Shown piece by piece: positions 46,227 to 57,437 of a DNA stretch of 64,000 nucleotides (the stretch's first letter is position 1; every line of letters begins with the position of its first letter). Source of the DNA: Riptortus pedestris (Eukaryota > Arthropoda > Insecta > Hemiptera > Alydidae). The DNA lies in NCBI GenBank assembly GCA_019009955.1, contig CM032228.1, positions 259,466,001-259,530,000 of the forward strand, written 5' to 3'. The position numbers and the translations under genes were made by a program. Below the pieces are notes generated by a model. It saw only the letters and a program-made list of their open reading frames with translations, did no database searches and was not told the origin of the DNA.

Positions 46227-47867
46227 TCAGTGTTTTAAGTTTTTTGCATTCAGTTGGATTGAAACTTCGTTTTTTGACTTTCTGGTACTGCCAGCGCTTT
46301 TGCACTCACGCTTTAACATGTAACAATAGTCGGCCATCATATTCTTGTTCCACCTTCCTTGATACCGCTTTTCCATATCCTTAATATCCTGGTGGAATCT
46401 TTCTCCATATTCTTCACTTACATCACCAAGGTTTTCGGGGAAGAAGTCGATGTGGGAGTGAAGAAAATGTATCTATTGCTCGACATTCTCATCACAATCT
46501 GTCAGTAGTGAGGATCCGTATGGTTTCCTAGGAACTTTTCTACAACTTCCAGGATAACCAAGCATTCTTCTCTTTAAAAGTCATTGTTTTATCAAAATTA
46601 TTGTCTTTCATCAGTTTCCTATATTTGCGGACCCACAAAAATTCCTTCTTTCAGGTTCTCGCTTGATATCTTCGGAAACTTATCCATGAGGTACTTGAAA
46701 CATTCACCTTCTTTTGAAAGAGCTTTGGTGAACTGTTTCATTAAACCTGGTTTATGTGAAGAGGGGGAAGTAGCACATCCTCCCTTCGCACAAGACTTTT
46801 ATTGACAATGTTCTTTGAACCGACGGTTAAATGTTGTCTCGCAGGCCAGGTCGTTTTCGTCCAGTGCTTGTTTTTAGCTCGTCTGTCCCACTCACAGATA
46901 AAACATGCATTCTTGTGTTGCCACTCTGCTATCCAAGTAACATTCCAATCACTTTTAAATCGCCACATACTTTCCAGCAGTGATTTTCATACTGAACACA
47001 TTCCAGAAGAGTTTTTAGATTTCCATAAGTTTCCTTTAGATGTACCGAATGGGCTATTGGAAGGAACCGTATAAGTTCCCATTGTGCAGTAAGACCCCTT
47101 TAAGACTTCTTTTAGACGAGTCTATAAACAGGCTCCAGTCCTGCGGGTTATACGAAACACTAAAAAATTCCATCAAACCATCGATGTTACTGCAGTAAAC
47201 TATGTTTTCAAAATAAGGCAGAAGAATTTTCTCCCTATGCCTATACCACGAAAATGATGGTCAGGAGCTAGAAGATTTTTAGCTTTAAGTCTTGACCCAA
47301 GTAACTCAGCTGCCTCCTTTGAAAGATTTAAATCTCGAGTTAGTTCATTGAGCTCAAACTGTGTGAAAAGCTGAGGCATAGATTCGTCCTCACTCGGACA
47401 GTACTCGTCTGTGGTTGAACTGTTGCCATGATCATAATCTGAGTCGATAACTATTTTCCCAACTCTGCTGGCGGGTCAGGGACTGGAAGTGATTGATCAT
47501 GGGGAAGTGGCCTCAAAGCCGAAGGAATATTAGGGTAAATTAAATTCTATTTGCTTTTAACATTGTGTCCTTCCAGACTAACCATACTGAAGTAACAATC
47601 ATTGATGTGGTTTTGAGGTTCTCTCCAGACCATAGGAATGGCAAAAGGCATACATTTCTTTTTGTCATAGCTCCACAGCCTCAACACATGTCTTACAAAC
47701 TTTATGGGGTGCCCAACTCTTGTCCTGACCCCCAACCCGCATGCCAAAATAAATAAGATATGCTTTTTTACGAATCTGGTTATATTTTGTCTCTGCTTTA
47801 CTGTAACATAACTTCCACAGATGTAACAGAATATATCAGAATTGTTTAAACACTTACGTGAACTCAT
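46227..47867 (-). pseudogene. pseudogene of an uncharacterised conserved invertebrate protein family
   Basis: Pieces match, in order, a protein family I know from arthropods and other invertebrates as uncharacterised. The start is MSSRKCLNNSDIFCYICGSY, then PMVWREPQNHINDCYF (47640-47590). A middle part with FICEWDRRAKN and VLLPPLHI lies at 46900-46745. KEGIFVGPQI follows. The end is HFLHSHIDFFPENLGDVS, GERFHQDI and MADYCYMLKRE (46470-46310), with the stop at 46227. Paired frameshifts near 47760 and 47690 garble 25 residues and then restore frame. In-frame stops occur after VKSK (47547), before HFLHSH, and after GPQI. The paired Cys near the start look like a zinc ribbon. The reading is intronless, which suggests a retrocopy or a transposon-borne gene. 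Its function is not known to me. Confidence 0.8.
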
Positions 47868-48240
47868 ATCACTTACTTAAACGTCTTTTTACAACTGGAA
47901 ATCACTGTTCTATACATACACTAAGTAATCACATAACATAACCTCATACAAGCTATTTCATCTAATTGTTGAGATAATAGAGGAAATGGCGGTTTTACTC
48001 GCCCAGTGATGCCAACTGTCAATAATTATGATTGAAATAGCCTCGCTAACAGGGCGAAATTAATAAAAATATTTAATAGTATCATGTGAGGTTCTATGAA
48101 AACTGTACGTGATAAGTAAGAACGGGCTTCATATTCGAATTCAGTGAAGAAAATACCTTAAAGAAAATATAAAAAACATCAAAACATATAAATTTTTGCA
48201 GTGGTATTATCTTCACAGTACTAAAACTGTTTTTTTCAAA
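47868..48240. other. spacer, nothing recognised
   Basis: About 370 bp of AT-rich DNA. Its right edge (TTATCTTCACAGTACTAAAA) resembles 55140-55195 in reverse, so an old repeat may extend here. Confidence 0.4.
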
Positions 48241-48686
48241 TAATTTTCACGTTTTAATTAAATAAACCTGTTCGAACCTAAAACATTCAGCTTATAATCA
48301 TGGAAGAATTAATGCTAATTCACAAACCGAGTTTTGTCAATTTCGGTTCAATCGTTAGTGCCCATAAAATTCTAGGCCTCCGCTTTAGTTTTTACTAAAC
48401 AAAATAACTAACTTTTGTAGAGTGCATATTTCCTTAAAAAGCAACCCCCATTCCAGTTCGTCTCAGGGAATATTAATATAGCCTAAAGTCTAAGTTGGGT
48501 TAGTAGTAATATCCATACCAAGTTTCATAAAATTCGGTTCAGCCGTTTATGCGTGGAAAGGTAACAAACAAATAAATAAACAAACAGACCCAAAAGAAAC
48601 AAAATGCAGTTATGGTGTCTATGACATGTGAAACGAAAAGTTATCGTGAAATTTCGCGAAAAAATCAATGTACAGACAGAGGTTAC

Positions 48687-48702
<16 letters not shown>
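48241..48702 (-). mobile_element. dispersed family H copy, inverted
   Basis: Minus-orientation copy. It reads AACCGAGTTTTGTCAATTTC, CTAAAGTCTAAGTTGGGTTA, CAGCCGTTTATGCGTGG and CGAAAAGTTATCGTGAAA, ending in ACAGAGGTTACAATTTTA against a TA run (48703-48719). This is the 5' end of the family. Confidence 0.6.

Positions 48703-48719
<17 letters not shown>
48703..48719. repeat. short (TA)n run
   Basis: About eight TA repeats abut the 5' end of the family H copy. Confidence 0.85.
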
Positions 48720-48762
48720 GATTAGGGCTCCTACTATTCTCAGTCTGCATTAATTATATCTA

Positions 48763-48902
48763 GTCCTAGCTAAGGTATCCGGCTTCGCCCGGGAATTCAT
48801 TTGAGCTTGAATGAAGATGGTATTTTTTTTGCAAGTCTTTACTTTCCACAATATTTTGACATTTCCCCGTCACAGTCTTTAGCGTTCATATCTGTCGTAG
48901 CT
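48763..48902 (-). repeat. family H 3' terminus, cut by the foldback
   Basis: It begins CTAGCTAAGGTATCCGGCTT and CGCCCGGGAATTCA and matches 55929-56065 up to GTCGTAGCTGT. There it stops and the foldback/51-bp array begins. Confidence 0.65.
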
Positions 48903-49024
48903 GTCTTATTTTGCTTGGAAGGTCGAGTAAAGGCCAACTCTATGTCTGCTCATATTGACGGCTTAATTGTCTTATTTTGCTAATTGTCAATATGAGCAGA
49001 CTTGGAGTTGGCCTTTACTCGACC
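48903..49024. repeat. foldback (inverted repeat) at the head of the 51-bp array
   Basis: 48921-48959 and 48986-49024 are 39-nt inverted arms, 37 of 39 paired, around a 26-nt loop. 48903-48920 and part of the loop are inverted fragments of the 51-bp unit itself (GTCTTATTTTGCTTGG is the reverse of its 3' half). The right arm runs straight into the first direct unit. Confidence 0.9.
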
Positions 49025-52000
49025 ATTCCCCGTCCCCATTCTATCCCCTCTCGACCTTCCAAGCAAAATAAGACCATTCCCCGTCCCCATTCTATCCCCT
49101 CTCGACCTTCCAAGCAAAATAAGACCATTCCCCGTCCCCATTCTATCCCCTCTCGACCTTCCAAGCAAAATAAGACCATTCCCCGTCCCCATTCTATCCC
49201 CTCTCGACCTTCCAAGCAAAATAAGACCATTCCCCGTCCCCTATCCCCTCTCGACCTTCCAAGCAAAATAAGACCATTCCCCGTCCCCATTCTATCCCCT
49301 CTCGACCTTCCGAGCAAAATAAGACCATTCCCCGTCCCCATTCTATCCCCTCTCGACCTTCCGAGCAAAATAAGACCATTCCCCGTCCCCATTCTATCCC
49401 CTCTCGACCTTCCGAGCAAAATAAGACCATTCCCCGTCCCCATTCTATCCCCTCTCGACCTTCCGAGCAAAATAAGACCATTCCCCGTCCCCATTCTATC
49501 CAATCTCGACCTTCCGAGCAAAATAAGACCATTCCCCGTCCCCATTCTATCCCCTCTCGACCTTCCGAGCAAAATAAGACCATTCCCCGTCCCCATTCTA
49601 TCCCCTCTCGACCTTCCGAGCAAAATAAGACCATTCCCCGTCCCCATTCTATCCCCTCTCGACCTTCCGAGCAAAATAAGACCATTCCCCGTCCCCATTC
49701 TATCCCCTCTCGACCTTCCGAGCAAAATAAGACCATTCCCCGTCCCCATTCTATCCCCTCTCGACCTTCCGAGCAAAATAAGACCATTCCCCGTCCCCAT
49801 TCTATCCCCTCTCGACCTTCCAAGCAAAATAAGACCATTCCCCGTCCCCATTCTATCCCCTCTCGACCTTCCTAGCAAAATAAGACCATTCCCCGTCCCC
49901 ATTCTATCCCCTCTCGACCTTCCGAGCAAAATAAGACCATTCCCCGTCCCCTTTCTATCCCCTCTCGACCTTCCGAGCAAAATAAGACCATTCCCCGTCC
50001 CCATTCTATCCCCTCTCGACCTTCCGAGCAAAATAAGACCATTCCCCGTCCCCATTCTATCCCCTCTCGACCTTCCAAGCAAAATAAGACCATTCCCCGT
50101 CCCCATTCTATCCCCTCTCGACCTTCCAAGCAAAATAAGACCATTCCCCGTCCCCATTCTATCCCCTCTCGACCTTCCAAGCAAAATAAGACCATTCCCC
50201 GTCCCCATTCTATCCCCTCTCGACCTTCCCAGCAAAATAAGACCATTCCCCGTCCCCATTCTATCCCCTCTCGACCTTCCAAGCAAAATAAGACCATTCC
50301 CCGTCCCCATTCTATCCCCTCTCGACCTTACAAGCAAAATAAGACCATTCCCCGTCCCCATTCTATCCCTCTCGACCTTCCAAGCAAAATAGACCATTCC
50401 CCTCCCCATTCTATCCCCTCTCGACCTTCCAAGCAAAATAAGACCATTCCCGTCCCCATTCTATCCCCTCTCGACCTTCCAAGCAAAATAAGACCATTCC
50501 CCGTCCCCATTCTATCCCCATGACCTTCCATAACAAAATAAGACCATTCCCCGTCCCCATTCTATCCCCTCTCGACCTTCCTAGCAAAATAAGACCATTC
50601 CCCGTCCCCATTCTATCCCCTCTCGACCTTCCAAGCAAAATAAGACCATTCCCCGTCCCCATTCTATCCCCTCTCAATCTCGACCTTCCAAGCAAAATAA
50701 GACCATTCCCCGTCCCCATTCTATCCCCTCTCGACCTTCCAAGCAAAATAAGACCATTCCCCGTCCCCATTCTATCCCCCCTCTACCTACCAAGCAAAAT
50801 ATGACCATCCCCGGTCCCCATACTAGCCCCACCCTACATCCCAAGAAAATAAGACCATTCCCCGTCCCCATTCTATCCCCTCTCGACCTTCCAAGAAAAT
50901 AAGACCATTCCCCGTCCCATTCCCCTCTAGACCTTCCAAGCAAAATAAGACCATTCCCCGTCCCCATTCTATCCCCTCTCGACCTTCCAACAAAATACGA
51001 CCATTCCCCGTCCCCATTCTATCCCCTCTCGACCTTCCAAGCAACATAAGACCATTCCCCGTCCCCATTCTATCCCCTCTCGACCTTCCAAGCAAAATAA
51101 GACCATTCCCCGTCCCCATTCTATCCCCTCTCGACCTTCCAAGCAAAATAAGACCATTCCCCGTCCCCATTCTATCCCCTCTCGACCTTCCAAGCAAAAT
51201 AAGACCATTCCCCGTCCCCATTCTATCCCCTCTCGACCTTCCAAGCAAAATAAGACCATACCCCGACCCCCATTCTATCCCTCTCGAACCTTCCAAGCAA
51301 AATAAGACCATTCCCGTCCCCATTCTATCCCCTCTCGACCTTCCAAGCAAAATAAGACCATTCCCCGTCCCCATTCTATCCCCTCGACCTTCCAAGCAAA
51401 ATAAGACCATTCCCCGTCCCCATTCTATCCCCTCTCGACCTTCCAAGCAAAATAAGACCATTCCCCGTCCCCATTCTATCCCTCTCGACCTTCCAAGCAA
51501 AATAACACCATACCCCGTCCCCATTCTATCCCCTCTCGACTTTCCACGAAAATAAGACAATTCCCAGTCCCCATTCTATCCCCTCTCGACCTTCCAAGCA
51601 AAATAAGACCATTCCCCGTCCCCATTCTATCCCCTCTCAACCTTCCAAGCAAAATAAGACCATTCCCGTCCCCATTCTATCCCCTCTCGACCTTCCAAGC
51701 AAAATAAGACCATTCCCCGTCCCCATTCTATCCCCTCTCGACCATACAAGCACAAAAAGACCAATGCCCGTACCCACTATATCCCCTCTCGACCTTCCAA
51801 GCAAAATAAGACCATTCCCAGTCCCCATTCTTCTATCCCCTCTCGACCTTCCAAGCAAAATAAGACCATTCCCCGTCCCCATTCTATCCCCTCTCGACCT
51901 TCCAAGCCAAATAAGACCATTCCCCGTCCCCCTTCTATCCCCTCTCGACCTTCCAAGCAAAATAAGACCATTCCCCGTCCCCATTCTATCCCCACGCGAC

Positions 52001-52708
52001 CTTCCAAGAAAAAAAAGACCATAACCAGTCCCCAATGTATCCCCGCTAGACCGTCCAAGCAAAATAAGACCATTCCCCGTCCCCATTCTATCCCTCTCGA
52101 CCTTCCAAGCAAAATAAGACCATTCCCCGTCCCCATTCTATCACCTCTCGACCTTCCAAGCAAAATAAGACCATTCCCAGTCCCCATTCTATCCCCTCTC
52201 GACCTTCCAAGCAAAATAAGACCATTCCCCGTCCCCATTCTATCCCCTCTCGACCTTCCAAGCAAAATAAGACCATTCCCCGTCCCCATTCTATCCCCTC
52301 TCGACCTTCCAAGCAAAATAAGACCATTCCCCGTCCCCATTCTATCCCCTCTCGACCTTCCAAGCAAAATAAGACCATTCCCCGTCCCCATTCTATCCCC
52401 TCTCGACCTTCCAAGCAAAATAAGACCATTCCCCGTCCCCATTCTATCCCCATCTCGACTTTCCAAGCAAAATAAGACCATTCCCCGTCCCCATTCTATC
52501 CCCTCTCGACCTTCCAAGCAAAATAAGACCATTCCCCGTCCCCATTCTATCCCCTCTCGACCTTCCAAGCAAAATAAGACCATTCCCCGTCCCCATTCTA
52601 TCCCCTCTCGACCTTCCAAGCAAAATAAGACCATTCCCCGTCCCCATTCAATCCCCTCTCGACCTTCCAAGCAAAATAAGACCATTCCCCGTCCCCATTC
52701 TATCCCTT
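49025..52708 (+). repeat. 51-bp C-rich satellite, about 72 copies
   Basis: ATTCCCCGTCCCCATTCTAT, CCCCTCTCGACCTTCC and AAGCAAAATAAGACC recur every 51 bp (49025, 49076 and so on). About thirteen units in 49300-50040 carry CCGAGC in place of CCAAGC, in two blocks. 50340-52060 has many single-base indels, and the flanks are near-perfect. The unit is stop-free in several frames and its length is divisible by three, giving open frames over 470 codons on both strands. These are artefacts. Confidence 0.97.
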
Positions 52709-53455
52709 CTTGCAGTTCTCCTTTTGATTTGGACTAATGAGAGAGACTAACCGAGATATTTTGATATTATAGATTTCCGCTTTCAGAACCTCCCCCCCCC
52801 TGGAGTCATATTAATAATAAGCTGTTATGGCATGAACCATTTCATTACAAGGTTACATACCGAATATTGTTTTCAACAAAGCTTTATTTTACGAGATAAA
52901 AACAAATACGTTCTGTTGACCCCCCTCCCTCTTCTTTTCTTTTTGGATTACTAAATGTTTAGTGATTGAGGTAAAACTTATTCTGATTCATTGTAAATTA
53001 TAGCTCTAGCTATAGTAAGCAGTTTTAATTTAGTTAATATGTTATATTTTGATATAATTCGGTAAATGTTTTTGTTTCCGGTGAGATGTTAGCAAACCTG
53101 TATGTTTACGTTTCGGACGCTTCCTGTTGAGAGGGGAAATATTTCTTATTTCCGTATGTATTTATTAACATAATATTCACGGTGGTGCTGTGTTGTGTGC
53201 ATGACGAAAATCTACTTAGTTTACGCAGCCCTTGCGTGACAGACTTTTTATATTGGTTAAATGTAATGGTCAATAAGTGGATAATTATCGACTGCTAAGG
53301 TTAATTGCAGCTGATAGCTCGGCGAGAATTAACAGCTTCTCGCTATTCAAGTTAGTTGCGTTTAGGAACCATTAAAAGTTTGCTTTGTGGTTGCACCTTC
53401 TCTAACCGGTTAAAACCAATTCCAGTCACAACTTCCCTAGCACTGTACGTCTGCC
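52709..53455. repeat. family T fragment and AT-rich DNA
   Basis: 52750-53100 resembles family T (AACCGAGATATTTTGA; TTCTGTTGACCCCCCTCC; CTGATTCATTGTAAATTATA). A copy of the TTTACGCAGCC..GCGTGAC hairpin motif is at 53219-53243. The rest is unrecognised. Confidence 0.55.
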
Positions 53456-53464
53456 TCTGCGCGA

Positions 53465-53470
53465 TCGCGC

Positions 53471-53541
<71 letters not shown>

Positions 53542-53546
53542 GGAGG
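53465..53546. repeat. (CG)(GT)n(GA)n tract, Z-DNA candidate
   Basis: CGCGCGCGTGTGTG starts about 35 bp of strictly alternating purine/pyrimidine, then about 22 GA repeats and a GGGAGGGGGG end. The CG-GT part suits Z-DNA and the GA part suits triplex DNA. Confidence 0.9.
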
Positions 53547-53641
53547 GGGGATCAGCTACTGAGGTCGTACTGCGATTTTCGAAAATTTTCTTCAAATGTC
53601 CATCGATCCTACCCACGAGATGACGAAAATGAGGTCCGTTC

Positions 53642-53707
<66 letters not shown>

Positions 53708-54050
53708 TTGTCTGTTAACGCTATAGCGGTCGCAATTTTTCTTTGCTCGTTACCAAACTCGATATTTAAACGTTTCATGCAAAAAGACAGATCAAGTTCG
53801 TTAATGGCTGAAATCGGACAAGTGGGAGGGGGGTTTAGAGGGGGGGGATTTTCGAAAATTCGACATATCTCCGTTACCATACGTCGGATCAAAAAATTGT
53901 ATAAAACCAATCTTATTTTAAATTAAATTTACTATAAATATTGTTTTATACATTTATTCTCCATCTTGAATATTAACCGAGATATTTGCATTTATATTAA
54001 ATTTGGGCAGATAACGAATGACAGTTGCCCACCAAAAGCTAGTTCGGCCC
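53547..54050 (+). repeat. family T unit, first of a tandem pair, split by (TA)n
   Basis: Left part ATCAGCTACTGAGGT to GAGGTCCGTTCAAAA, then a (TA)n run at 53648-53703, then CTGTTAACGCTATAGCGGTC and ACCGAGATATTTGCATTT. The same order recurs in the next unit, and the (TA)n always sits at the same junction. Confidence 0.75.
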
Positions 54051-54084
54051 TTTGCCGTAACAGTTCTGCTCACGTATGGAGATT

Positions 54085-54160
54085 TCTCTATTGTATAACT
54101 TCACGTGTGAAGTCTGCTTAGTTTACGCAGCCCCTGCGTGACGGACTTTTAGCAGATTTC
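54085..54160 (+). repeat. hairpin motif copy
   Basis: TTACGCAGCCCCTGCGTGAC (ACGCAG/CTGCGT arms) within CTGCTTAG...GGACTTT, preceded by TTTCTCTATTGTATAACTTC. The same motif occurs at 54858-54893 and, diverged, at 53216-53243. Confidence 0.75.
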
Positions 54161-54272
54161 CCTTAAGGGAAATCAGCTATTGAGGTTGTACTCATGACGG
54201 AATTTTCGACATTTTTCTTCAAATGTCCATCGATCCTACCTAGTAGATGACGAAAATGAGGTCCGTTCAAAA

Positions 54273-54349
<77 letters not shown>

Positions 54350-54640
54350 TGTTACCGCTCTAGCGGTCGAAATTTTTGTTTGATCCTTACCAAACTTCAT
54401 ATTTAAGCGTTTTATGTAAAAAGAAAGATCAAGTTCGTTAACGTCTGAAATCGGACCAGTGGGAGGGGGGTTTAGAGGGAGGATTTTCGAAAATTTGAAA
54501 TATCTCCATTACTATACCTCGGATTGAAAAATTGTATAGAACCAATCTTATTGCAAATTTATTATAAATATTGTTATATACATTAATTCTCTATCTTGAA
54601 TATTAACCGAGATATTTGCATTTGTATTTTGCGTGTGGTC
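54161..54640 (+). repeat. family T unit, second of the tandem pair
   Basis: AATCAGCTATTGAGGTTGTA to GAGGTCCGTTCAAAA, a (TA)n run (about 54279-54345), then CTGTTACCGCTCTAGCGGTC, whose ACCGCT/AGCGGT arms form a hairpin. TGGGAGGGGGGTTTAGAGGG and ACCGAGATATTTGCATTT follow. Confidence 0.75.
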
Positions 54641-55184
54641 ACCAATAGGCTATGTTCGGAGTTTCCGACGAGAGCTCTGGCGGCCGTTTCCATAACTATC
54701 GTCCCTCGTGAATAGGTTTAGAGGTTAGGTTAACTGTTTTTTGGGCTAGAAACTACTGGGTTATTACGCCCTAAATAATGTTTTTTTAGGTTTAGAGGTT
54801 TCTTACTACTACAGTTGTTATTAGGCAGATTTCTCTATTGTAAAACTTCACGTGGGAAATCTGCTTAGTTTACGCAGCCCCTGCGTGACGGACTTTATTT
54901 TTTGTAAAATAAGGTATGAAGCAAGTAATTTGTGTAGAAATATTGATATGCTCAACAATTCATTCCAATATGAACTACCAAATCCATGTTAGAATTTTAT
55001 CCTTAATAATTCAAAACAATGTTATTTTTTAACGCCAGTAACAGTTTGCACTAAATAAAGTATAATGCTCCCCCCCCCTTCTCTTATCCCAAACATTAAT
55101 TCATGAGAAACGCCGGTTTTCTCTAAGTGTATTTAATACATTATTTAATTAAAACGTGAAAAATATTTGAAACAGTTTAAGAAA
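54641..55184. repeat. mixed dispersed-repeat debris
   Basis: It contains another TTACGCAGCCCCTGCGTGAC hairpin (54864-54883) and a family H piece (54910-54990, matching 3365-3440: GTAGAAATATTGATATGCT). A C-run lies at 55070. No gene is seen. Confidence 0.5.
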
Positions 55185-55680
55185 TGTGAAGATAATGTAA
55201 TCTGATTTGTTAATATAATTGAATGTATTACAGAATTGATATCCTAAAGGAGTTGGCAGCACTGAGGCTAGGGAGGTGTCGAGCTACTTCCTTTGTCCTA
55301 TCAGTTCTGCCGTTTCCCTGCCGACCTCATATTGGTCTATGTTTACATGATAATTGATGCTAACACTTTTAGTAATGTACTGTTATTCCCAGGAATGTGA
55401 ATTTAAAAGGATGAACGCTGGGGATGTGCACCCAGTTATTTCTGGTATTTGTTAACTCTGCTCCGTTAATGATATACTTTACTAAATACCAATATAAATA
55501 TACAGTTTACAATCGAGATTTACAAAAGTGTATTTTTAATAGCGGTTATGACTTACCTAAAACAGCTGTCACCATTAAGCTTTGTACCGCATCAAGGGAA
55601 AGGAACTTTTATTCATACATGCTTTGGAAGATAGAATACTTTCTACGATTATGAATTATACTGTTCAATACGTTATAAAA
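55185..55680 (+). mobile_element. LTR-like dispersed repeat L, copy 2
   Basis: Plus-strand counterpart of 45219-45762: TAATGTAATCTGATTTGTTA, TACTTCCTTTGTCCTATCAG, TGTGCACCCAGTTATT, AACAGCTGTCACC and GGAACTTTTATTCATACAT. Its termini are more eroded than those of copy 1. The 76-codon frame inside (55424-55654) is not shared in frame with the other copy and is rejected as a gene. Confidence 0.5.
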
Positions 55681-55926
55681 AAACGACGGGTATGAACCAT
55701 TAAGACTGTGACGGTGAATTCGGTGAATTTATTTATTTCGTATATTGAGTCATTCAAGAAGTAAAGAAGAATATTTACGTGACGAAAAATGAATGACCTG
55801 TATTCAAGAAAACCTTTATAATAATAGCAGAAATTGGTATAATTAAATTAACAAATTATGAAATCGTTACCATGTACAGTACCTTCAAAAATATCCATTA
55901 TAATAACCCGTTTTATTATATATATA
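55681..55926. other. AT-rich spacer
   Basis: About 245 bp of AT-rich DNA with nothing recognised, ending in a short TA run. Confidence 0.4.
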
Positions 55927-57283
55927 CTAGCTAAAGAACCCGACTTCGCCCGGGAATACATTTTAGGCTGACTTAAGATGGTATGTTTTTGGCAAGTCTT
56001 TACTTTCCACAATATTTTGACATTTCCCCGTCACAGTTTTTAGGGTTTATACCCGTCGTTGCTGTGGATTTGTTAATAATAAAACAATTTGTTATTTAAG
56101 ACTTCACTCTTCTAATATTATTATATATCCCGTCTCCTGTGCATGTAGGTTTTTTTATAGCTTATAATCGTGGAAGAATTAATGCTAATTCACATACCGA
56201 GTTTTGTTAAATTCGGTTCAACCGTTAGTGCCCAATAAAATAGTTGGCTCCCGCTTTAGTTTATAGTATATATCTCGTTTATAATTTGTTATACGGCAAA
56301 AGAGAATATAACTAAAGTTACTCTAAATAATAGAATAAACAATTTTTGTTATGAGCATATCTACCGAAAAACCAATAGGAATCGAAATATTGCTATTTTT
56401 AATTTCAGGCCTCCCTTACAACCCCCACTCCTGCTCGCCCTTTGAATTGTTGGTACAGCTTATTATCATGCAGGAGTTACCACTAATTCACATACCGAGT
56501 TTTGTTTAACTCGGTTGAGTCTTTTGTGACAAATAAAACTGTTGACTCCCGCTATAGTTTTTAGCGTATAACTCATTTACGTAATATATATATATATTAC
56601 GTATCATTCATGTACGCGATAAAAGTTACTCTAAATAACAAACTAAACAACTTCTGTTATGTGCATATTTACTAAAAAATCAATGCGAAACGAAATATCG
56701 CAATTTTTAATTTCAGGGCTCCCTTAGAACCCCTACACCTGCCCGTCTCTAGAAATGTTTGTATGGCTTATTATAATGAAGGTGTTAGAGCTAATACACA
56801 TACCGAGTTTTATTTAGTTCGTTTGAGTATTTTGTGTCAAATAAAATTGCTCACCTCCGCTAAAGGTTTTAGCGTAAATCTCGTTTATAATACGTTATAC
56901 AAAAAAAGTGTATATAACAAAAGTTACTGCAAACAACAAAATAAACAACTTTTGTTATGTTCATACTTGCCGAAAAACCAATAGGAAACGAAATATCGCT
57001 ATTTTTAAATTCAGGTTTCCTTTATAACCCCCACTTCTGTTCATCTCAGAGAATTTTAATCTAGCTTAAAGTCTTAGTTGGGTTAGTAGTAATATACATA
57101 CCAAGTTTCAAGAAATTCGGTTCAGCCGTTTATGCGTGAAAAGGTAACAAACAAACAAACAAACATACATGAAAGAAACAAAATGCAGTTATGGTGTCTA
57201 TGACATGTAAAACAAAAAGTTATCGTGAAATTTTGAGAAAAAAATCAATGGACAGACAGAGGTTACAATTTTATATATATATA
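55927..57283 (-). mobile_element. dispersed family H, full-length-looking inverted copy
   Basis: It runs from ACTAGCTAAAGAACCC / CTTCGCCCGGG (3' end) to GACAGACAGAGGTTACAATT (5' end), with a (TA)n edge on both sides. Internal units are spaced about 290 bp apart. It has no coding frame. Confidence 0.65.
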
Positions 57284-57284
57284 C

Positions 57285-57367
57285 TAGCTCAGGTACCTTT
57301 TAGTTTATAGTGTATATATCGTTTATACTTTGTTAAAAGACAAAAATGAATATTACAAAAGTTTCTC

Positions 57368-57371
<4 letters not shown>
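57285..57371 (-). repeat. truncated family H copy
   Basis: It starts ACTAGCTCAGGTACC immediately after the TA edge of the previous copy and breaks off after about 85 bp into a long (TA)n run. Confidence 0.6.

Positions 57372-57436
<65 letters not shown>
57372..57436. repeat. (TA)n microsatellite
   Basis: About 32 TA repeats with one GTA interruption, between two family H copies. Confidence 0.95.

Positions 57437-57437
<1 letters not shown>

Noticed and set aside
48977..50436. Open frames of about 470 codons on both strands
   Set aside because: 51-bp unit divisible by three and lacking stops; both strands are open over the same array.
55424..55654. 76-codon ORF
   Set aside because: It lies inside repeat L, and the other copy at 45.2 kb does not preserve the frame.
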